A stretch of 64,000 bases of DNA from Nocardia sp. NBC_00565 (GTDB taxonomy: Bacteria > Actinomycetota > Actinomycetes > Mycobacteriales > Mycobacteriaceae): NCBI RefSeq assembly GCF_036345915.1, contig NZ_CP107785.1:8618001-8682000 (forward strand), given 5' to 3'. This document shows, one piece after another, positions 58,006 through 64,000 of the stretch. The notes beneath the pieces were generated by a model. That model was not told the DNA's origin. It saw only the letters and a program-made list of their open reading frames with translations, and made no database searches. Position numbers and translations under genes: made by a program. Positions within the stretch are counted from its first letter, which is position 1. Each line of letters begins with the position of its first letter.

Positions 58006-59271
58006 ATGGTCGCGGATCGCAGCGAGGTCGACATCGCTGGCGATCGCGCGCGGGTCGTTCGCAGCACCGCCGCTCGATCCGACGCGGGTGCGACCGGGGC
58101 GGAGCCGGCCCAGTCGGTGCGGCGTCGCCCGAAGGATCGCAAGGTCCAGATCATCCGGGCGGCCGCGCGCGCATTCAGCGACCGCGGGTACTACCCGGTC
58201 GGCGTCGACGAGATCGCGGCCGAGGTCGGCATCTCCGGCCCCGCGCTGTACCGCCACTTCGCGAACAAGTACGCGCTGCTGCTCGCGGCCGCCGAAGAAG
58301 GCGCACTGCACCTGCTGAAGGTCGCTCGCGCCGCTGACGACCCGAACCTGGATCCCGAGCCCAGGCTCGACGCCTTGATCAGGGCGATCAGCGAACACAC
58401 CATCGATATTCGGCGCGAGGCCGGGCTGTACCGCTGGGAGCGCCGCTACCTGGAGGCCGAGGACCGCGCCCGGATCCGGAAGGTCTACGACGCGCTCAAC
58501 GCGACGCTGGCCGAACCGATCGCGCTGCTGCGACCCACCGCACCGCCCGCCGATGTGGCGATGCTGGCCGCCGGCGTGCTGAGCGCCATCGCCAGCATCT
58601 CCTCCCACCGCACCGCCCTGGCCACCACCAGACTGCTGCCGCTACTGCGCGAGATGAGCTGGTCGATCCTGCGCGCGGAACTGCCGCCGGTACCGGCGCA
58701 GCCCACCCCGGATCCGGTGCCCCGCGGTCTGCCCATCACCTCGAAACGCGAACAGTTGCTCACCGAGGCGATCCGGATCTTCGGCAGGCAGGGCTATCAC
58801 GAGGCCAGCATCGAGGAGATCGGCGCGGCCGTCGGCATCAACGCCTCCAGCGTCTACCGGTACTTCACCAGCAAGGCCGATCTGCTCGCCGCCGCCTTCC
58901 ACCGCACCGGCGACCGGGTGGCCATCGCCATCACCGAGGCGTTGGCCGAGGCGACCAGCCGCCCGGACGCGGTCCGGCAGATCGCCTACCGCCAAGCCCG
59001 GCTCACCTTCGCGACGCCGGAGATCATGCCGGTCTACTACGCCGAGTTCAGCAATCTGCCGCAGGCCGAACAGCACAAGCTGCGCGCCATCCAGCGCCAG
59101 AACGTGCTGGAGTGGGCCAACCTGCTCGACGGCGACCAAGTCGAGGCGCGCTTCCGGGTGCACGCCGCGATCGCGCAGATCATCGACGTCGGCCGCCTGA
59201 CAAAGTTCGACACCCGCCCCGAGCACGTCGCGCGGGTATGCGCGCTGATGGAAGCCGTCCTGCTCGGGTGA
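58006..59271 (+). CDS. Tandem double-domain TetR-family transcriptional regulator
   Basis: 421 residues, twice the usual TetR length. It has two complete TetR units: the first HTH at about residues 47-95 (KVQIIRAAARAFSDRGYY, VGISGPALYRHFANK), the second at about 246-295 (REQLLTEAIRIFGRQGYHEA, VGINASSVYRYFTSK), each followed by a helical ligand domain. A single chain could therefore work as a pseudo-dimer. ATG 58006 has GGAGAG upstream; an earlier ATG at 57958 is less likely. Probably represses itself and the divergent enoyl-CoA hydratase, and perhaps lipid or steroid-type metabolism. The ligand is unknown. Converges with the aldehyde dehydrogenase over a shared hairpin. Confidence 0.88.
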   Translation: MVADRSEVDIAGDRARVVRSTAARSDAGATGAEPAQSVRRRPKDRKVQIIRAAARAFSDRGYYPVGVDEIAAEVGISGPALYRHFANKYALLLAAAEEGALHLLKVARAADDPNLDPEPRLDALIRAISEHTIDIRREAGLYRWERRYLEAEDRARIRKVYDALNATLAEPIALLRPTAPPADVAMLAAGVLSAIASISSHRTALATTRLLPLLREMSWSILRAELPPVPAQPTPDPVPRGLPITSKREQLLTEAIRIFGRQGYHEASIEEIGAAVGINASSVYRYFTSKADLLAAAFHRTGDRVAIAITEALAEATSRPDAVRQIAYRQARLTFATPEIMPVYYAEFSNLPQAEQHKLRAIQRQNVLEWANLLDGDQVEARFRVHAAIAQIIDVGRLTKFDTRPEHVARVCALMEAVLLG

Positions 59272-59276
59272 GTCCA

Positions 59277-59300
59277 GCCGGGACCCCTGTGGATCCCGGC
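59277..59300. terminator. Bidirectional hairpin between the TetR and aldehyde dehydrogenase genes
   Basis: GCCGGGACCC and GGATCCCGGC pair over 10 positions with one mismatch around CTGT. It lies in the 35-base convergent gap. No T tract on either side, so strength is uncertain. Confidence 0.55.
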
Positions 59301-59306
59301 GTCAGC

Positions 59307-60824
59307 TCAGCGGCCGTGTCGCATTCGGAAGATGGTTTTCGCGGCGCGCAGATGCCGTCGATGGCGGTCGAAGGTGGACAGGTTCACCGCCGCGCGGTAG
59401 CGCTTGCGGGCGATGGCCAGCGTCCGGCTGAATTCGCGCAGGCCCTGGTCACCGTGGTGATGTCCCTGCCCGTATTCGCCGACGCCACCGAACGGCAGTG
59501 CGGGTATCCCCTGGGCGGTCGAAGAATTCACGGTCACAACGCCGACCCGCAACCGTTCGGCGAACGCTTCGACGCTGTGCACGTCGCGGGTGAATACCGA
59601 TACCGCGACGCCATTGCCGACCGCGTTGATCCGCTGCGCCGCCTCGTCCATATTCGCGACCTTGTTGACGATGAGCACCGGCCCGATGCCCTCGCCGGTG
59701 ATCGCGACACTCTCCTCCGGTACCTCGGCGAGCACGATGGGTTCGATATAGGGCTCGCGAATCGAGTCCAGCCCGCCGACCACCGCGCGCCCGCCGCGGG
59801 CCAGTGCGTCGCGCACCTGTTTGCGCACCACGTCGACCTGTGACTCCAGAATCATCGGACCGTAGGAGGCGCGCCGGTCCGCGCCGGGCCGCAGCCGCCG
59901 CGCCTGCTCGACCACCAACTCCAGGAATCGGTCGTAGACGGAGTTGGCGACGTAGGCCCGCTGGATGCCGGTGGAGTTCTGGCCCGCATTGGCCATCGCG
60001 CCGAAGACCGCGGCCTCGGCCGCGTCGTCGAGTTTGGCGTCGACGTGAACGACCATGGTGCCCTTGCCGTTTCGCTCGACGACCACCGGTGTCATGGTCT
60101 GCGCGCACAGCGTGATCACCTCGCGCGCGCCCGAATCGGAACCGGCATAGGCGATTTTGTCCACCTTGGCCCGGCAGAGTGCGGCCATGGTGGCTTGATC
60201 ACCGGTGACCACTTGCAGCACAGGCTGATTCGGCGCCAGCTTGTTCCAGCTGTCGGCCAGCCAGACCCCGACGCCGGTGGTCAGTTCGTCGGGTTTGAAC
60301 ACCACCGTGTTGCCCGCGGCCATCGCGTAGGCGATCGAGCCCATCGGCGTGAAGACCGGGTTGTGCCACGGCCCGAGTACGCCGACCACGCCGAGCGGCA
60401 GGTAGCCGACGGAGGCGCGCTGATTGCGGTTCAGCCAGGAGGATCCGAGCTTGCGCCGGTCCAGCACCCGGGCCGCGTTGCGCGCCGCCCAATCGAGATT
60501 CTCGACGGCGAGCATCACCTCTATCGCCGCGTCCGCCTCCGGTTTTCCGGTTTCTTCACACAGGATCTCCACCAATTCGCCTGCGCGCCTGGCAATGCTG
60601 CGTTTCCAGTCCAGCAGCCAGCGCTTGCGGCCGGTGAAACCCAGTTCCGCCCACCACTTTTCGGCGGAGCGCGCTTCGCGCACGGTGCGATTGATTTCAC
60701 CGGCGCCCATCACGGCGTAGTTGCCGACGATTTCGCCGGTTCGTGGGTCATACGATGTCAGCACGTTCGGTCGGCCCGATCCTCCCGTATGCGCCGCCGT
60801 CCTGGACTGCGCGGTCTCGGCCAT
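59307..60824 (-). CDS. Aldehyde dehydrogenase-superfamily protein with Ser at the catalytic Cys position
   Basis: 505 residues from ATG 60824 (AAGAGGTG just upstream), the usual length. ALDH landmarks: LGVVGVLGPWHNPVFTPMGS, NTVVFKPDE, the NAD-site region KIAYAGSDSGAREV, the general-base Glu in PVVVERNGKG, and NSSTAQGIPALPFGGVGEYG near the end. The active-site loop reads NAGQNSTGIQR, where family members have Cys (NAGQxCxGxxR); the codon is TCC (Ser) near 59974. A one-base change explains it. The enzyme may have lost dehydrogenase activity or do something else. The C-terminus is basic and His/Arg-rich. Possible aldehyde substrates cannot be named. Confidence 0.87.
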   Translation of the reverse strand: MAETAQSRTAAHTGGSGRPNVLTSYDPRTGEIVGNYAVMGAGEINRTVREARSAEKWWAELGFTGRKRWLLDWKRSIARRAGELVEILCEETGKPEADAAIEVMLAVENLDWAARNAARVLDRRKLGSSWLNRNQRASVGYLPLGVVGVLGPWHNPVFTPMGSIAYAMAAGNTVVFKPDELTTGVGVWLADSWNKLAPNQPVLQVVTGDQATMAALCRAKVDKIAYAGSDSGAREVITLCAQTMTPVVVERNGKGTMVVHVDAKLDDAAEAAVFGAMANAGQNSTGIQRAYVANSVYDRFLELVVEQARRLRPGADRRASYGPMILESQVDVVRKQVRDALARGGRAVVGGLDSIREPYIEPIVLAEVPEESVAITGEGIGPVLIVNKVANMDEAAQRINAVGNGVAVSVFTRDVHSVEAFAERLRVGVVTVNSSTAQGIPALPFGGVGEYGQGHHHGDQGLREFSRTLAIARKRYRAAVNLSTFDRHRRHLRAAKTIFRMRHGR

Positions 60825-61213
60825 GGTCACCTCTTGCAGGGTCGATCCGCCGCAGACCGCTGAACGCTTGGTGAAGCAGCGCTGCCGCAAACGAGTGAGT
60901 GCGTGTTTCCCCCACCTAGCAGACTATGGTCGCCGCGACGGCCCGTAAAGACGCCGTTGCCGCCCCTACGCTGCCCCTGACGGGCCGCCACCAGCGACGA
61001 TCGTGTGCACGGCGGATCGATTGCGGGAAATGTGAGTAAGGACACACTTAGGTTGCGGCTCAGTGGGGAAAGCGCGGGCCTGCCTTGTGGAATGCGTGTG
61101 CCCGGTAACATCGCGCCCGGCGGTACGGATCACCAACCGGGACGTCCTCATGCCGACCTCGTCGCCGCCCCGGCCACGCGAACGCCGCCGATCAGACACA
61201 CAGTGGAGAGTTG
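60825..61213. promoter_or_regulatory. Divergent promoter region between aldehyde dehydrogenase and ABC exporter
   Basis: 389 bases with no gene. TGTGAGTAAGGACACACTTA near 61031-61050 holds nested inverted repeats (TGTG/CACA and TAAG/CTTA), a possible regulator site. No promoter hexamers could be assigned with confidence. Confidence 0.4.
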
Positions 61214-62257
61214 ATGCCGAGCTTGAACCAAGCGGATTCGCACGCCAGCGAGCCACCGACCGATAGCGGCGGCAACCCCGCCGTTGTCGTCGAGGACGTC
61301 CGAAAGTCCTTCGGCGATGTGCACGCGCTGCAGGGCATCAGCTTCACCGCCGAGCGGGCCAGCGTACTCGGCATTCTCGGCCCCAACGGCGCGGGTAAGA
61401 CCACCATGGTCAAGGTGCTGTCCACGCTGCTGCGCCCGGATTCCGGCTCCGCGGTTGTCGCGGGCCACGATGTGCTCGAGGATCCGGCGGGCGTGCGGCG
61501 CTCGATCATGATGACCGGTCAGTACGCAGCGCTCGACGAGAACCTGTCCGGACGGGAGAACCTGGAACTGTTCGGTCGCCTGATGGGTCTGGGCAAAGCC
61601 GCCGCCCGCAAGCGCGCCGACACCCTGCTCGAGGAATTCGACCTGGTCAGCGCGGGTCGTCGTGCGGTGCGCCACTATTCGGGCGGTATGCGTCGGCGCG
61701 TCGACATCGCCTGCGGACTGGTGGTGCGCCCCGAGGTGGTGTTCCTCGACGAGCCGACCACCGGCCTGGATCCGCGCAGCCGTCAGGGTGTGTGGGATCT
61801 GGTGACCGCGCTGAAGAACCAGGGCATCACGGTGCTGCTCACCACGCAGTACCTCGAGGAAGCCGATGTGCTCAGCGACAACATCATCGTCATCGATAAG
61901 GGCACGGTGATCGCCGAGGGCACCGCCGACGAGCTCAAGGAGAAGACCGGCGGCAGCTACTGCGAGGTGGTGCCGCTGGATCCGACGCATATCGGCAAGG
62001 CCGCCATCGCGCTCGGCGATCTGGTGCCCGCCGCCGTGCTCGCCGATCTCGGTGTTGTTGCGAGCGACCCGCAAGCAGTCGCCAGCGGCGGCGGGGACCG
62101 GATTTCCATCCCCGCGCCCGATGGGGCCGCCACCCTCTCCGAGGCGCTGCGCAGGCTCGACGCCGCCGGGGTCCAGTTGGCCGATATCGCGCTGCGCCGG
62201 CCCTCGCTCGATGATGTGTTCCTGTCCATCACTGGTCATTCGGGTGGACACGCGTGA
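61214..62257 (+). CDS. DrrA-type ABC exporter ATP-binding protein
   Basis: ATPase of a daunorubicin-resistance-type exporter, 347 residues. Walker A GPNGAGKTT (near residue 58), signature YSGGMRRRVDIA, Walker B VVFLDEPTTGLDP, and TTQYLEEAD with Gln in place of the switch His, as is usual in the DrrA group. The C-terminal regulatory domain follows to LRRPSLDDVFLSITG. ATG 61214 is 5 bases after GGAG; a TTG at 61211 is less likely. It forms an operon with two permeases downstream. Exports drugs or lipids; in mycolata DrrABC systems move complex lipids. A reversed hairpin element (62051-62086) adds residues near GVVASDPQAVAS in the regulatory domain. Confidence 0.93.
   Translation: MPSLNQADSHASEPPTDSGGNPAVVVEDVRKSFGDVHALQGISFTAERASVLGILGPNGAGKTTMVKVLSTLLRPDSGSAVVAGHDVLEDPAGVRRSIMMTGQYAALDENLSGRENLELFGRLMGLGKAAARKRADTLLEEFDLVSAGRRAVRHYSGGMRRRVDIACGLVVRPEVVFLDEPTTGLDPRSRQGVWDLVTALKNQGITVLLTTQYLEEADVLSDNIIVIDKGTVIAEGTADELKEKTGGSYCEVVPLDPTHIGKAAIALGDLVPAAVLADLGVVASDPQAVASGGGDRISIPAPDGAATLSEALRRLDAAGVQLADIALRRPSLDDVFLSITGHSGGHA
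62051..62086 (-). repeat. Hairpin mini-element, reversed copy in the ABC ATPase
   Basis: Its minus strand reads GCTGGCGACTGCTTGCGGG then TCGCTCGCAACAACACC, matching the NRPS4 copy at almost every base. Here it is translated on the opposite strand. Confidence 0.75.
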
Positions 62258-62333
62258 GGGAGCGTAGCGAGCGAACCGAGAACACAGCACGGCATCCGGC
62301 CGCGACGGAGCCGAGCGTCAGCGAGGCGCAGTC
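62258..62333 (+). repeat. GAGCG-type repeats between ABC genes
   Basis: The 76-base gap holds GAGCGTAGCGAGCGAACCGA and GAGCGTCAGCGAGGCGCAG, two versions of a short palindromic sequence. Similar DNA lies inside NRPS4 at 41691. A possible mRNA hairpin between cistrons. Confidence 0.5.
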
Positions 62334-63152
62334 GTGACGGCTCCTGCTGTTGAGCGGTCCGACGCGACATCGCTCTTCGCCGAACTACCCGTGGCCCGGC
62401 TGTCCTCGTTCGCGCAGTGGCGGGCACTGACCGGACGCATCGTGCGGACCATGGCCGTCAAGGGCGAGTTGATCATCGCGATGGTCACCCCGCTGGTGTT
62501 CACCCTCGGTTTCTATCTGCCGCTGCGGTACGTGATGAAGTTCCAGGGCATCGATTACGCCCAGTTCGTCATGCCGATCATCGTGCTGCAGACCATGGCG
62601 TTCACGATGATGTCGAATGCGCAGTTGTCCGCGTACGAGGCCCTGACCGGTCTGAGCACGCGGCTGCAGACCATGCCGATCGGCATGCTGGTCCCGTTGA
62701 GCGCGCGGGTCGCCGCCGGGTTGGTTCGTTCGCTCACCTCGCTGACCGCGGCGATCTTTTTCGGCTACATGATCGGCTTCCGTTTCGTCGCTGGTCCCGG
62801 TCAGGCCGTGTTGTTCTGCGCATTCTCGATCGCGGTCGGGACCGTGCTGGCGCTGGGCGCGGACGCGCTCGGCAGTTTGACCAAGAGTCCGGAATCGCTG
62901 AGCCAGGCATTGACCTTGCCCACTTTGATCTTCGGCATGCTGTCCTGTGGGTTCGTCCCGGAAGGCAGCTTCCCGCTGTGGATCCGGCCGTTCGTGCGCA
63001 ATCAGCCGATCTCCCAGTTCTCCTTCGCGATGCGCGATATGGCCCAGGACGGGGTGGGCTGGAATGTGCTGTGGGTGCCGCTGACCTGGCTGGTCGGTAT
63101 GGCGATCGTCTTCACCCCGTTGGCGGTCTGGGCGAGCGTGAGGCGGTCATGA
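62334..63152 (+). CDS. ABC-2 type exporter permease (DrrB-like)
   Basis: 272-residue integral membrane subunit with about six membrane segments (IIAMVTPLVFTLGFYL, FVMPIIVLQTMAF, AAIFFGYMIGF, AVLFCAFSIAVGTVLALG, GMLSCGFVPEG, WLVGMAIVFTPLAVW). Layout fits ABC-2 permeases of the DrrB family. GTG 62334. It overlaps the next permease by ATGA. Together with its neighbours it should form one exporter with two different membrane subunits. Confidence 0.88.
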   Translation: MTAPAVERSDATSLFAELPVARLSSFAQWRALTGRIVRTMAVKGELIIAMVTPLVFTLGFYLPLRYVMKFQGIDYAQFVMPIIVLQTMAFTMMSNAQLSAYEALTGLSTRLQTMPIGMLVPLSARVAAGLVRSLTSLTAAIFFGYMIGFRFVAGPGQAVLFCAFSIAVGTVLALGADALGSLTKSPESLSQALTLPTLIFGMLSCGFVPEGSFPLWIRPFVRNQPISQFSFAMRDMAQDGVGWNVLWVPLTWLVGMAIVFTPLAVWASVRRS

Positions 63153-64000
63153 GTTCTGTCGAGGCTTTGGAGCGCGTCGAGGTGACCGGGTTCGATCCGC
63201 TGCCTCGGGTGACCCCGCCGTCCGAACGCGCGCTGTCGACCTGGGTGTCGCACAGTCTGATCCAGTGCAAGCGCCTGCTGCTGGTGTGGGCGCGCGATCC
63301 GGCGACGACGATCCAGACACTGATCTATCCAGCACTGACCCTGTTGATGTTCCGCATCGTGCTCGGTAATTCCATCACCGCGGCCACCGGTAGGCCGAGC
63401 ATCTATGGTCAGGTCGCGCTGATCACCTTGGTCGCGGCGATGTCGGGTGCGGTGGTCAGCGCGCTGGGCTTCAAGGAGGAGAAGTACACCGGGCTGCTCG
63501 GGCGGTTCTGGACCATGCCGGTGCATCGGGCGGCGGGACTCACCGGCCGGTTGTTCGCCGAGGCGATCCGCGTACTCGTCACCACGCTTTTCGTGGTCGT
63601 GGTCGGTTTCACCCTCGGCTTCCGCTTCGGCCAGGGCCCGCTCGCGGCGATCGCGCTGATCGGCATTCCGGTGCTGTTCGGCGTGGGTTTCGCGGTGCTC
63701 GTCACCACGCTGGCGACGATCACCGAGGGGGTGATGCTGGTGAGCGTCATCGGCATCGTCAATACGCTGCTGATGTTCTTCAATACCGGATTCGTGCCGA
63801 TCATCGCCTATCCGGTCTGGCTGCAGGATGTGGTCGCCAATCAACCGATGAGCTGTGCCATCGATGCGATGAAGGGCCTGTCCTATGGCGGCGCGGTCGC
63901 CGAACCGCTGCTGAAGACCGTCGCCTGGGTGGTCGGCCTGATAGTGCTGTTCGCCTACCCCGCGATCCGCGGCTACCAGCGCGCCGCCGAAACCGGCGCC
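63149..64000 (+). CDS. ABC-2 type exporter permease, second subunit (3' partial)
   Basis: Open to the end of the window (284 codons seen), so the stop lies beyond base 64000. ATG 63149 overlaps the previous TGA. After a polar N-terminal stretch come hydrophobic segments: TLIYPALTLLMFRIVLG, VALITLVAAMSGAVVSALGF, VLVTTLFVVVVGFTLGF, AIALIGIPVLFGVGF, VSVIGIVNTLLMFF, and VAWVVGLIVLFAYPAI. The motif FKEEKYTGLLGRFWTMPVHR is the cytosolic coupling region of DrrB/DrrC-type permeases. Only a short C-terminal piece should be missing. Confidence 0.88.
   Translation, partial: MSSVEALERVEVTGFDPLPRVTPPSERALSTWVSHSLIQCKRLLLVWARDPATTIQTLIYPALTLLMFRIVLGNSITAATGRPSIYGQVALITLVAAMSGAVVSALGFKEEKYTGLLGRFWTMPVHRAAGLTGRLFAEAIRVLVTTLFVVVVGFTLGFRFGQGPLAAIALIGIPVLFGVGFAVLVTTLATITEGVMLVSVIGIVNTLLMFFNTGFVPIIAYPVWLQDVVANQPMSCAIDAMKGLSYGGAVAEPLLKTVAWVVGLIVLFAYPAIRGYQRAAETGA

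Noticed and set aside
61850..61870. Missing switch His in the ABC ATPase (TTQYLEEAD) as a defect
   Set aside because: Gln at this position is normal in DrrA-type ATPases.

Overview
The window is high-GC actinobacterial DNA and most probably comes from Nocardia or a close relative in the mycolic-acid-containing Corynebacteriales. This is inferred from an antigen-85-like mycolyltransferase, an ESX/type VII secretion substrate cluster (DUF3558 lipoprotein, WXG protein, EspG-like protein), an XRE-DUF397 regulator pair and strong GC3 bias. No rRNA, tRNA, CRISPR array, transposase or phage gene was seen. The window opens inside one gene and closes inside another.

Bases 2-46364 are four consecutive plus-strand nonribosomal peptide synthetase (NRPS) genes. 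NRPS1 (5' end outside the window): (C)-A-T-C-A-T-E-C-half C-A-T-TE. NRPS2: A-T-C-A-T-C-broken A. NRPS3: A-T-C-A-T-C-A-T-C-A-T-C-A-T-TE. NRPS4: A-T-C-A-T-C-A-T-TE, then a tandem-repeat linker and a dead epimerase-like domain. That gives 13 intact adenylation domains plus one broken one, three thioesterases, and three proteins that begin with an A domain and no C domain. Either several parallel assembly lines sit side by side, or one line has been heavily rearranged by recombination between modules. Two A domains carry the classical threonine code; the others could not be assigned. No MbtH, phosphopantetheinyl transferase or tailoring enzyme is inside the window.

Bases 46361-50024 hold a coupled short ORF, the mycolyltransferase with a strong terminator, an apparently leaderless mntH (Mn/Fe NRAMP importer) and a convergent SDR reductase. 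Bases 50025-53051 hold an XRE-DUF397 pair that diverges from a minus-strand array of five very small genes, most of them too short for routine calling; the last one appears frameshifted. Bases 53324-56522 are an orphan ESX-substrate cluster, followed by a SARP regulator remnant.

Bases 57002-60824 carry an enoyl-CoA hydratase/isomerase, a tandem double-TetR regulator with a likely operator, and an aldehyde dehydrogenase whose catalytic Cys position is Ser. Bases 61214-64000 are a DrrA-type ABC exporter operon (ATPase plus two permeases, the last cut by the window end).

A short hairpin-forming element of about 37 nt recurs across the window. It lies inside three C domains, the broken A domain and the ABC ATPase (in three different reading contexts, including reversed), and between genes. 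Together with near-identical A-domain blocks and half-domains, it suggests a region remodelled by mini-repeats and gene conversion.
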